Made by a program: the position numbers and the translations under genes. 64,000 nucleotides of DNA, taken from positions 48,536,617 to 48,600,616 of the forward strand of contig OX246740.1 in NCBI GenBank assembly GCA_945910005.1. The letters run 5' to 3'. This stretch comes from Isoperla grammatica (lineage: Eukaryota; Arthropoda; Insecta; Plecoptera; Perlodidae). Of this stretch, positions 34,386 through 46,439 are shown piece after piece. Position 1 is the first letter of the stretch; the number at the start of each line of letters is the position of its first letter. The notes beneath the pieces are model-generated. The model saw only the letters and a program-made list of their open reading frames with translations. It had not been told where the DNA came from and did not search any database.

Positions 34386-35516
34386 ACGAGAAATAGCTAT
34401 AACTTGACAATATACATGTGTATAATAAAAACAATGTTACAAATAGTTAGAAACAAACCATTCGCATCTTGGAACGTGCGTAACTAAAAACGTTAACTTA
34501 TTATGAAATAATTATAGACTATTGAATGTAGGTCTTCATTACAGTCTTGTATCAGGTAATATAAACATAATGCGTGTTGGATGTCGCAGCTCTCATTAAC
34601 AACAGATTATAACACATCCTTTCTCTCACTCGCTCACTTTAGTGTCTGCTCGACATATTATTAGTATGTTTTTCATCGTATACGCCATCTAATTAAAGAC
34701 AGCCCGCGTTATGTAATAAGAGTTAGCTCGAGTTTTGATGGCAAGTTAAGTAACGAGTAAAAGTGATTGGCTTATTACTTTGTCATCAATGAAGGGACAG
34801 CTCAGCGGGGAAAGGAGTAAGACAATTATTATTATATGAGTTATGCGTGGGAATTGGTTACGGTTGGTTGCTAAATACAATGGAAGTAATTTGGTCAGAT
34901 GATGAAGTTGTTTGTTTTAATGAACGTTGATGATGATTAAATTGAAGTGGGACAATTATTCACTGTTCTTGATTATTAAAATGTGTAACATTTCGACTCT
35001 ATTTCTAAACTCTTATATGTTTTTTTTTTTTTTTATATATTAGTTTCAAGAAATGTTTGCTGTGTTGGGTGATGATTTGGCAATACGACATCATTAGGTA
35101 AAATGCATTGTTAATTAATATTTTGTGGTTAAATTATAGAATCGAGTAATCGTATAAAATAACGGACATTAACAGCTAACCCCGATAGTAGAAGTTAAAA
35201 GATAAGAAAAAAGAAAATATAATAATATAGATTAATAAAGACAATAAAAAATAGTAGTTCTAGGTTACTTAGAGACTTGGTTTTACATAATCTAGTATAA
35301 TTGATATTATTTTGATAAGTTGAACTCGATAAAATGATAAACATTTTAATTATTAATATGTGATATTTATAGAACTATATGAACTGTACCTACAAAAAAA
35401 AATGCAATATGTTTTTACAATGTGTATAGTGATCTAACATGTATGAATTGCGCTAGGCTAAACGACCTTACCGACAAACATCACCGCAGAGAAAGGTCCC
35501 ATGAGATTTCATGTCA

Positions 35517-36942
35517 AAACCGTCCGTTTGCGCAACAACCGACAGAACAAAGCTAAATCAGGAGATCGGAATTCCAATATTTTGCGCAAAGGCTTCATTC
35601 TCCTTTTCAAGGTCGTTGCTGCAGTAATGAAGCCAAGCAACCGTCACTAAGTGACGACAAGCTTCCTTGTCAGTTGGTTCACTTTCCGTTTTGATCCAAC
35701 AGGTGTATTTCTCTTCTAGCGTTATTCGGATGGACACAGATAATTACATACTTCGTTGATTCAAATCATCGTGGCTATTAAGACATCCACACGGCGAACA
35801 TTGATGGAGATTTAAACCGGAACTAGTTTCCGTCAAAACTGATTAAATAACCATGTTATGTGATAAAAAGAATGAACATTCAATTTTTTTAGCTACATCC
35901 ACATGTTGTAAGATCGAAATACTATTAATCAGAATGTTTTCAAAAAAATTATCAGTCTCTAAGTAGCATACTTTTAGAGTATGTGCCACAACCGCATGTG
36001 CCAACGCAGACGACCACAATTATTGAAGTTGAAGAATTAAATTAACTGCATTGCAATTTTATTTTTTCATTTTTTACGATCTGTCGCGCATCAAGTCAAG
36101 TTTAAAGCTTGTTCTTATTAACACAAAAGAAATCTACTTCGATCTTGAGAAAAGTGACTAAAATATAAACTTTTTAGTTCTTCCCGCCGCATAGAACATG
36201 TGATTACTACATAACTTTTTACGGAAACTAGTCCCGGTTGTCGAATCTAAACCAATTGCGCCGCGGATGTTTAAATAACCACGCACGATTTTAATCCGAG
36301 GTAAACAACATTAGACATTTGAAGAGAAACACACCCGTTATATCAAATGAAATAACGGAAAGTGAGCCAACTAACTAACCGAGAGACGAGGAAGTTACTT
36401 GTCATCACTTAGTGACGGTTGCCTGGCTTCATTACTACTACAACGACCTTGACAAGGTGAAAGAAGCCCTTTGCGCAAAATATTCGAATACTGAGGGTGT
36501 GTTCCAACTTGACGTTTTTCGTAGTGGACTAAGCTTAGTTATACTAATCGAAAGGAAGTGACGTCACAAGCAGGCGATCAATACTTCTTATTTGGCTAGT
36601 GGTTAGTGGGTAGTGGCCGAAAGTGTACACTACGACACCAATTAACCCACTAAACCAAGATGGTTGATACCAGCCATCACAGCTGATACTTTTAGGTTAG
36701 GAAAATACCCAACCAGTGAGTGGAAGTATTATTATCGTGTTTATTTACATTAGATGATTAATAACAATAAACTTTGTATTAGTATACTAGGTAGCGTGCC
36801 CAAAGCTGTTGGCGTTTAGTGTGTAGCAGGTTAGTGGTTAGTGGTTAGTGGTTAGTGGTTAGCAGGCGAAAATCAAGTTGGAACACATCCTCATCTCTTG
36901 ATTTAGCATTGTTCTTATGGCCGTTGCGCAAACGGACGGTTT
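35517..36942. mobile_element. large foldback element with about 320-bp arms
   Basis: Left end AAACCGTCCGTTTGCGCAAC is repeated in inverted form at the right end (36923-36942). Further paired blocks: AGTGACGACAAGCTTCC / GTCATCACTTAGTGACGG, TTTTGCGCAAAGGCTTCATT / CCCTTTGCGCAAAATATTCG, and GGAACTAGTTTCCG / CGGAAACTAGTCCC. The right arm is split by a second element at about 36495-36892. No transposase frame visible. Confidence 0.78.
36495..36892. mobile_element. nested MITE-like insertion
   Basis: Ends are inverted: GGGTGTGTTCCAACTTGA (left) and TCAAGTTGGAACACATCC (right). It interrupts the right arm of the foldback element exactly where the left arm continues without a break (35555-35575). GTTAGTG subrepeats lie near both ends (about 36596-36620 and 36828-36862). 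Confidence 0.72.
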
Positions 36943-37119
36943 AGCGACGCGCTTGCGTACGACACATAGACACAAACACAAACACACTGATACCTTTCTC
37001 TGTAATGATGTCTGTGCAATTCACACATGTCGGAATAATGACAGATCTATCTTTCTGTGGCCTTATTCGGTGGGATTTTGGTTGCAAAGAATACGCATGC
37101 AACAACCATATGTGACGGC

Positions 37120-37283
37120 TTATTTTATTTAATCACTTATAAATTAATACGTCAATCCAAACTGATTTACAAAAAGAACAATATTGATTTGCACAGGAAG
37201 GTTATTTTATTTATTCACTTATTCAATAATATGTCAATACAAACTGATTTACAAAAAGAACAATATTGATTTGCACAGGAAGG
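37120..37283. repeat. 82-bp tandem duplication (2 copies)
   Basis: Copies 37120-37201 and 37202-37283; the right 45 bp of each are nearly identical (ACTGATTTACAAAAAGAACA onward). Confidence 0.9.
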
Positions 37284-37720
37284 CAATATAGTGAATACAA
37301 TCCACTTAGTTATAAGATGTCAAATTAATTTAACAAAAATAACCCCGAATGGTAATGATGGGTCTAGGGTAGAATGGGTCCTGATTAGCTCTATCTGTAG
37401 ACTTGTTGTCAATTGTGCACCATAAATCAAAAATAATGATCTCCATTCAGTAACCTAGTTTGTTGACAGTATAGAAAGAATCATCGTTGTAATGGTGACT
37501 AGATAGGGATGATGACCGACGTATCGTAGATGTTACATGCTGCATTTCTTTGAGGTGTAGATCTAAGCCATTAAGGAGAAACGGGTGAGGATTTGAATCC
37601 GGCGCTTATGAAATATTTTATAGCTTGACGTCGTCCTGATTTTCAGTAACAAAAATAGTATTCATTAAATGTTGTTTATTTAATGTATTTATATAGGCGC
37701 AATTCATACTTTAGATTAGG

Positions 37721-37815
<95 letters not shown>

Positions 37816-37834
37816 GTAAGTCAGTCAGTCAGTC
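37721..37834. repeat. AATC/AGTC microsatellite
   Basis: About 95 bp of TCAA repeats passing into CAGT repeats. Confidence 0.95.
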
Positions 37835-38399
37835 AGGCACTTAGTTAATCAATTACTCAGTCATCTAGGTAGATAAAGGTCAGTTTACACACTTAAACCT
37901 TAAATAAGTGTATAAACCGAACTTAACCACACAGGCAAACAGTTAGCTATATAGTTAAAGTTAGTTTGTAAGCTATGCAATTATAGTTAATTATGCCACG
38001 TGTACTGAGTTGCATATTGTGTAGTGTTAATGGTGTTATCACTGTTCAACTGGGCTAAGATCCTCGTATTAACGCAATGGAGGCGGATCCAGCCTTCCTA
38101 ATGTTATTTATTTGACTAACACGTGTATTGACGGTCTGAGGAAACTACGCACGAAACAGTTGCATTGCAACAGTGCATCACAAGTCTGGAACGAGGAATG
38201 TTAAATGTAGCTCTAGGGAATAATACTGCGTAAACAAACAACCTTGCGTTGTGCTGGAGAAGATGCGGTTACTGGGTTCACGTGGGCGCTGTTGCCGCAT
38301 CGGTAGTCTGATCTTGGACACCGTAGATCGAGGGGTTGATGCGTGGCCTCATTTTGCAACATTGCTTTGTGTGTTCACATAGAATACACTGCAGCCCCT

Positions 38400-38419
38400 A
38401 CCCCCCCCCCCCCCCCCCC
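38400..38419. repeat. poly-C run
   Basis: About 18 C residues. Similar runs lie at about 44948-44962 and 63299-63314. Confidence 0.85.
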
Positions 38420-38979
38420 AGAATGTCCTAAGTTTCACCTTATATTGTCAACATCATAATAGTTCTGGTACCTACTAACAACCACATAACCAGTTATTTT
38501 AAATTATTGGGTGGACAATAAATATAAATGTATTTATGCATGTATTTTATGAAGCTCTTTTGAATTCATATTTAATTACTCTAGTTATTTTTCTTGGCTC
38601 TTCAAAGACATTTTAAAAAAATGGGGCCTCCGAGCCCTGATATGAAATAAATAAAATCAAAGCTCCCAAGGACTGCTATGTGTCATCGTGGTGGGCAGGT
38701 TTGCGTGCTTTGGAGATTCGGATAACTATGCCGGCGGAAGCGTATGCTTCTGGTAGGCGACCCTATATAGCCGGACAAGTCGAGATGGAGAAGCCAGAAG
38801 AAATACAGTCTAAGTTCTGCCCTTTCTCTTTTCCTCCCTTTACGTCCTGCTTGTTCCTTTCCTCCAATAACTCCCCGACGTCATATGACTTAGTTGTGGT
38901 CGGCAGTAGGAGTTTTACAGATGTATTGGCCGTCAACTAATTACTCTTAAACTAAAAGTAGTATTATTATAAATATTTA

Positions 38980-39224
38980 CCCACTTGTAGAGGGATGTCA
39001 TATCTATGCATGGTATTAACCCTTTCAGTTCACATTCGTCACCAATCTATTAAAAAATAAGGTACCTACCTATTTTTAAACAGATTCTCCGTATTATTGC
39101 GCGGAACATTTTCGACGAAAGTAATTTATTTGCATAATTCAAACATGAGTATATTATTTTTGAGCAGGCTTGTCAAAAATACACATAATACCATGCGTAG
39201 ATATGACATCCCTTTGCAAGTAGA
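38980..39224. mobile_element. TA-flanked MITE, 245 bp
   Basis: Terminal inverted repeats of about 38 bp: AGGGATGTCATATCTATGCA at the left (38991) and its inverse with one change at the right (to 39215). TA lies on both sides (38978-38979, 39225-39226), as for Tc1/mariner-type elements. Non-coding. Confidence 0.78.
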
Positions 39225-40634
39225 TACATTTTCATAAAAATTAGTTGACTAAAATCATCCAAACTACTTCCGAACGCTCCAAATAGAGCTTTAATACTAA
39301 TAAATTGAATGACCTCTGTGGTCGATGCAAGAAGCTAAACACTGCCGCATCGTAGTAGATCTAATCTGGAAGGTTCTAGGAGTGATCAACGACCTTGACT
39401 TACCGGTGTTACGCTCTGTTTAACCATCGACAAAAACCTCCATTAATAGTTAATAGTGTTTCACTTTTAATTGTTTTTATTGACACGGTGGCCGTGTACA
39501 AAAGACTACTTCACAGGGAGATCAAATAGGTGATTAAAAAGTAGACGTGCATGCATATGGGTGTGTACAGTCAATTATGTGACAGCGTGAAATGCAAGAT
39601 GGAGAAATAGCTTTTAAGTTTGTATGGACATATGAAACGAATGAACCCAGAAAGAATATAATGAGAAGAGAATGTTGAAACATTGCAATAAAGAAGGTAC
39701 AACCAGAGACTGATTTTGATCAATTTTATGGTAACCCGATGTTTTAATAGGAGTTAATTTATTACAATTATTATAAGTGTTGATTAGAAGGAAAGGCTGA
39801 AGCAAAAAAATAAACTGGTGTTTTTATTATTTGTTCATGCTTTGAAGGAAAATCGAGATGATAAGTGCGTAGTTGAAGATAATAATGGTATTAAAAATAG
39901 AAGAGAAAATCAGATGCAAGCGTATTGTAACTAATCTTGTCAAAAAGTATCGAATAACCAAACGAACGGGTTTATATCGCCCATTAGAAATTTCAAAATT
40001 TGTATCGATAAAACATGTTCACAATACCGAAACTGACAAAGAGAACGGTCCAGAAAGCGGTCACCCACCCATCCTAACGTCATTAGTGTTCTTCAACCTT
40101 GAATCGTATACAAACCGTTAGAGTAGAAACGAAAGTACATGCGTGCTAGAAGCACGTTAATTCGACAGACATTCCGCGTCTAAAATATTCCGCCACTTCC
40201 AGCGAGCAGAGAATAATATGAATAAGCTCTTTCCGGCGGAAACACAAGGTTGAAGCTCACAAGAGGAAGTGTAAATAAACATCAGGTAAATGTTCGCTTT
40301 TCCGTTTGTTTGGACGAAACACATAACACAATTGTGTTTTCAAGCTTATAAACGTTTTGACAGAACTCGTGTTGCTACGAGAACCCTTGTGATGAGCTTC
40401 TATAGAAAACCGAAATTTAAATATCACTTTCCTTTACGATCTCTCAGATTAAATCCCTTTGTAATGTATTGTATATCGATGGTATTATAATTTGTAAACC
40501 ATTTTATACTATTGAGATGGAAATTGTATTATTTATAAACAGGGTTATTTTGGCCCTAACGGATCTAGATAGCGCAACGATACATCTAAAAAAAATATCT
40601 ACGCTAAAGATACAAATTACTAATAAAAGTACCT

Positions 40635-40670
40635 TAGATATATATATATATAATAAATATCTAACAGGTA

Positions 40671-40702
<32 letters not shown>
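40635..40702. repeat. AT microsatellite cluster
   Basis: Two AT arrays separated by about 30 bp (AATAAATATCTAACAGGTAC...). Confidence 0.85.
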
Positions 40703-40705
<3 letters not shown>

Positions 40706-40789
40706 TTTTCCAAACGTAAATACGGAGGTATATAATAATATTATCCGTATGAAAAGATGACTGGGGATTCTTACACATGTTATGTGCCA

Positions 40790-41049
40790 GGGCCCGGATT
40801 CACAAGAGTTCCGAAGTCTTATTTTGGTCTTATCTCTAAGACCGGCCTAACTTTGAACATCTTGTAAAACCAGACCCAGGTCACATGAAAAGTTACTAAT
40901 TCCTGGTGAGAACAAGGACATAATGAGCATTCCAATAATGTTTTAAAATCTGTTCTAAGATATTTGCCTGGTTTTATAAGAGGTACAAAGTTAGGCCGGT
41001 CTTAGAGATAAGACCAAAGACTAAGGACCTCTTGAGATTCCGGGCCCTG
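40790..41049. mobile_element. hAT-like MITE, copy 2
   Basis: CAGGGCCCGGATTCACAAGAG at the left, inverse GAGATTCCGGGCCCTG at the right, with paired GGTCTTATCTCTAAGACCGGCC and its inverse inside. Related to 20690-20968. Confidence 0.72.
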
Positions 41050-41059
41050 CAGGTCTTTA

Positions 41060-44000
41060 CCTTGCTCGGCGGGCACTCTGACCACTGACCTACAGAGACG
41101 GTAAATTATAATCTGTATCATATTGTTGTTTGTAGATGCATCGTTTATAACTTGAGAAGATAGTAGATTAAGATTACACTTCCCATTAGACTAATGAAAT
41201 AAACTCGAAGTTTACAAACTCTCCTAATACGTTAGAATCGGGATATTTGGTTTGAAATACGTTTTATTCAAATCAATTTCTGAAGGACCCATCTACACAT
41301 TAATGAAATATATAAATCTAGTTCCATCCATACATGGTAAACTATAATCATATTATTTCATTTCAAGATTTCAATTCTTTTCTGGCCTTCTGCGAAACGA
41401 AATGTTTCGAACATTCGTTTTACCTTCGTCGAATGCGTTTGACTCGTCAATTATTGATGTTTCTCCTGTAAGCGTTATGGTAATATTCGTTGCAATCGCC
41501 CTAGGGTTCGAGAATTCGAGAACATGATGCAGGAGAAAATATTACGATTGAAATGTAAAAGTAAATACGGTGGAAAATGAAACAAAGGTTGTTTAATATG
41601 TCTGGTAGTTGGTTCGAGACGAAGGAACGTTGCATACATGATTTATGGTAACGTGTCGATAGCAGGATAACGGAATTAATTTCCATAATATCGATATGTG
41701 TGGCTAGACTGAGATTCGATGGTGCGTGTTTGCCAACAGCTACTGAAAACCTCCACGTTACTTATAACATATAAACGATCTTAAGTGTAATCTAGACATT
41801 TTATAATACTCAAATATATCATATTCATGATATTAACACTGCTTTCCTGACAAATCATTTATAAAAAAAAAACATTATATATCCTTGATAATATGTACAA
41901 AGTCAACATGCATTTTGGAATGTAAGATTATTTTCATTACTTTAAGAGAAAAAACGATTCGTCATCAAACAGTTTTTGATTTTTTGATGTTGGTATAAGC
42001 TTGGAATTTGTCGTACAAGTGCTTTTTGCAGTACCAATAATGAAACCCCGTTTGGGCCCGTGGAATAAATCCAAGGTAGCTGTGCCTGTCGTAAGAGGTG
42101 ACTAAATGGCCAATAAGTATAATCTTTTCATATTTTTAAAGGTTACACAAGTCAGTCTATGAATTTAATCAGAACATCATTCTCCATCTCTTTATCTAGT
42201 ATCTTATTCAAAAAGAGAAATGAAATACCATGATCGCATCGAAAACACTCTTGAAATAGTGTAGTAAATAGGGTAGAAAGATTAAGAGGGGAGATCACGC
42301 GTGTCCTAGCTTACATAACTGATCCCACTGCAGACACACAGCATGTAATTGTTATCTTTACCTCTCATAAATCTATGTGCATTTTCGTTATAGCCAACAG
42401 CCAAACTATATCTTTCCACTTGAGCCATTTTTATTCACCATTCGCTCATGAACGTTTTGTAAAACATTAGATAATAATTTCCATCACAAATGAGTAAAAT
42501 TATTGTATAAACAACGTTTGTGAACAACGAGTAAAATAGTTGCGCCAAAACCACTCTATAATTATTGATAAATTTATTGCAAGAATAATGCATAAACATT
42601 TCCTTAGAAACAGAAAGGTCAAAAACGTGGACCATGAAATTTTAACGAGAAACCATCGAACACGCATTTTAATTAAAAGAGTTTTGTAATAGGAAAAGGT
42701 TAATTAAGTGCAGCACACAATTAGGTTTGTAAGTTGTTTAATTGTGTATGATAGTAGTAAACTTTCAATTAGACGGACGTTTTCAGTTTTTAAAGACAAA
42801 GACAGAGTTAGAGGCCACGGGTGTCGTTAGCTCGTTTAGAAGGCTCTGCATTGTTGTTTAACGTGCGTTTCAGATATTCGAACGTTTCTTTTGGCGTTCT
42901 AAAAAAATATAAAAGAATAGGCCTATTTCAAGGAGAAAAATTTAATATTTTCATAGTTTTGTTTAAGTCAAGAACGCATTACAAAACGTTTTGCGAAATT
43001 CGACATTGTACACGGAATATTGTCGTTAATGAAGCGTGGCGTCATTTTATGTAAACCAGGCTTATCGAGACGATTGGAAGATAATATATAATATATTAAT
43101 ATATCATCCTGCAAAAGATAAAGATAGTGCCACGATTAGTTATTATTTATATCGCCTGTATTGATATTATGAACGCTATGGAACATACAGGGATAAGATA
43201 TGCATCACAATTTTCTTCTCGGATTACTCAAAGTGGAGATATTTGTAAATGGAATTGTAACTTGTGGGATTGAGATGGGTTATTTCGAATGTTTCAAGTT
43301 GGAGCCTGGGATAATACGCAATCAATGACAGCATTAAGTTGGCGTTACAATATTAAGTTTCATAATTGTGTTGTTAATTGGTGATATGCATAAAAATAAA
43401 AGGAAAAACGTTTGTCATTTATTTTAATTTTTAGTTTCTATGTGGAAACAGCTACTGAATAAAACATAGCAACTGCAATCAACACACAATACATAAACTA
43501 CCTTTCAACATCTCAATATGTACTTTACAATTTTTTAAACTTGCTATCACTCTAATGTTCTTTAAAGTATTATCAGAACACAATATATACAGAATTGGTT
43601 TTTATCAATCGAGCACTTTCTTTGAGTTCTTTGGTCGTATTTTCTTGACATTTTCCGCGCTTATTTTTCTAAGGGTTTTGTCCATTGCGGTCAAGGGCTA
43701 AGTAAACTAGACAAAGTGATGTCAATGTTGTTTCTACCCCCACCCCTTACTTCCCTTCAATACGCAGACCGGACAAAGACTTTTGATTGCGTCTCATGTT
43801 GACATGGACACGGATTCGAGAGATCGGCTCGATTGATGTTGATGGGAATTAAACAGATCAAACAGTTATCCTCTTTAAGCCGATCGAATAAAAAACAAAC
43901 GCGAAAACAATATTGTTTTGTGCTTCTTGTCGTGCGATTGTGCAAATAGATGGCATGCGACTGTTAAATGTAAACATGAATCAATTTATTGAAATAATGA

Positions 44001-45340
44001 AACTAGTAGAACAGGTGTTATATCTTAATATATATATATATATATGATTTCTTAGATTTTGTTGGTTGCCAAATGTAAAGTAAACAAAAACATTTTTCCG
44101 GTAAAACTATAATCCAACGTTTATTTTCTACGACTCTACAGTCGTCGAAATGTTGACAATTATTTCATGAAAATAAACTTGGAATTGGTTTTACCGGAAA
44201 AATGTTTTCGTACTATATATATAAGTAATTAGAATCTATTATTTCATAAAAAATATAGTTATGTTAATATTTCGATCTTCTCTCAGATGTTTTGTATTTA
44301 TTGATAAAGATCTCAGCGTAGATATAAATATTAAGATAAATAATACATTTTTACAACATAATTCAGGCTACGCTAATTTATGTATACATATTAAATTAAC
44401 TGTTCAATTTATTATAAAAAAACACTCTCGATAACGTTAACACTCTCGTCAGTGTTTTGTATCAATTTGTTTGTCGTTAAAACGACTCACTCGACAGCAA
44501 GATAACGATGTGATCGGATCTTTATTTACTTCGTCGAGAGGCAGAGTTATTCTAGCCCGAACCCAGACGGGACACCACACTCAAAACATGCTTATGGACT
44601 TTTTCAAGCATGGTCAATAATCTTATACAAGCGAGTGTACTTGTCGAAACGATTTGATGATTTTTTTTTTATTTGTCTATAAAAAATATCACAATTTGTT
44701 GTAAACCCGACAACCGTTAGCGAACATCGCTCTAGGGACGAGTACCGGTTAGAATCTGTCACATACGACAAAATCCCTCGAGCAAACCAACACTTAGATT
44801 TGCAATCGTCATATTTGCAATCTGGAATTCAATCTGAAATCTCAACGGTTGCACCGGTTATTGAAATATAAATATATGTCTCATCGGTTTCGATTTCAAT
44901 ATTAATACGATTGGTTTCTTGTTGAGCCCTCGCAAAAACCGTGACCTCCCCCCCCCCCCCCCCGGAACAATTCATAACCCAATCTCAGATACACTGATAA
45001 GCGACGGAGATCGATTTTATTTTGATTTTCATCGAAATATATTTGGATTTAAATTCAATTTAATATCCGCGTCACTGATCGTTATCGCATCAAGTGATAC
45101 GTGATGGATGAGATATGTGACGTCATGTCTCACGTGATACGTGATACGTGAAGGGTAAGATATGTGATGTCATCCGTTGGCGATAGAGTGAGATGGTTTA
45201 TTAAACGAGTTTAAAAAATGACAAAAATGTAGGAATAATTCTAAAACGAACCCTAGTATACTGGCAAGATAGTAAGCACAGATTGAACGGTACACCATTT
45301 GTTTTAATAATAATAATAACAATAATAGTATAAAATATCT
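41060..45340. other. intergenic, no recognisable gene
   Basis: AT-rich. Holds the shared SINE core at about 42045-42107, a weak foldback at 44085-44213 (ACATTTTTCCGGTAAAAC and its inverse) next to AT runs, a C run at about 44948-44962 and short GTGATACGTGA repeats at 45095-45152. Confidence 0.45.
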
Positions 45341-45353
45341 AATAATTAATTAA

Positions 45354-45516
45354 GAGCGAAGGATACCTCTACATCAAAACCCGCAGAAAATTTTCATTTT
45401 TTAATTAAACAACAGCGCTATGATTTCTCAGATTTTCGATGTTGTGTTTCAATCTTGGGATATAATTAAAAAATTGAAATTGTCTGCGGTTTTTGACGTA
45501 GAGGTATCCTTCGCTC
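45354..45516. mobile_element. piggyBac-like MITE, 163 bp
   Basis: TTAA at the left (45350-45353) and TAAA at the right. Inverted ends GAGCGAAGGATACCTCTACA and its near-perfect inverse, about 40 bp. Terminal style resembles the element at 63340-63711. Confidence 0.7.
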
Positions 45517-45865
45517 TAAATTACTATAAAATAGTGATACATTACTAATTAAAGTAACAAAGTTTTAAAATGCAACAAAATATAAGGTTATTTCTTGAAA
45601 AAATAACTAAGAATAAATTACAAAATTGCAAATTTAAATTTGCCAACCTGCAAAACTAACCAGCACAACAGATCCATCACACTTCGATGGGGTCTCATAA
45701 GGGGAATCCGTTTTGAGTGTGTGGGGGAGGGGGGATAGTTGATCGTTCAGTTCGCAAAAAGGGCCGGCATGTAGAATAATGTGAAAGTAGGAGGACGAAA
45801 GATGATAATTACATGAGTTGAATATAGAAATGACCAATATATATAGAAATTTCAATATATCTTTT

Positions 45866-46154
45866 CTCATTATATGTCATAGTTTTTAGTTTATTGTACT
45901 CACATAAGTTAAACTGCTTATATATATATATATATATATATACATTTATATTTTCACTATTTGAAATGTTAGATATTAACAACATATGTAGTAATTAACA
46001 TGTCTATTTAGTCCTTATCGTAAATAATATCTTTTTTTAGTTCATCTAATCTTAGAGCATAAATGCTAAACTATTGTACTCAAATTAATTAACATAGTAA
46101 ATAAGGTAGGTTGTAAAAAGCGTAAGCTTAAACCTCAAAAATAAAGATCATATC
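45866..46154 (+). repeat. dispersed AT-microsatellite repeat, copy 2
   Basis: Same order as copy 1 at 15904-16228, highly similar from TTAGATATTAACAACATATG to AAAAATAAAGATCAT. Its simple-sequence tail is split: CATATC before and ATCATATCATATCATATC after the insertion at 46157-46435. Confidence 0.68.
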
Positions 46155-46156
46155 TA

Positions 46157-46435
46157 GTGATACGTGAAAATAGCATTTTCAATTGTCATTTTATAGCGTT
46201 TTGTAGCATCTATTTTTTTGCCAAGATTAAAAAACTTGAGAATTAAGTTTTCACAAATTTTTATTTTTAAATCATGTCATACTATTAAAATTAAAATCAA
46301 CCAAATTGCATGTATCATAAACAAAGTACAATTGCTATGTTAAATATAATAAAATAGGAACAGAAAACCCTAAGTTTCTACTGAAAAATAGCGCTTTGTA
46401 GCATCTATACACAAAACACTATTTTCACGTATCTC
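46157..46435. mobile_element. TA-flanked MITE inserted in a retroelement tail
   Basis: Ends GTGATACGTGAAAATAG and inverse CTATTTTCACGTATCTC, flanked by TA (46155-46156, 46436-46437). TAGCATCTAT-type blocks occur inside both halves. Confidence 0.75.
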
Positions 46436-46439
46436 TAAT

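Noticed and set aside
36829..36862. Telomere-like GTTAGTG repeats
   Set aside because: Only a few units, wrong motif for arthropod TTAGG, and located inside a MITE-like element.
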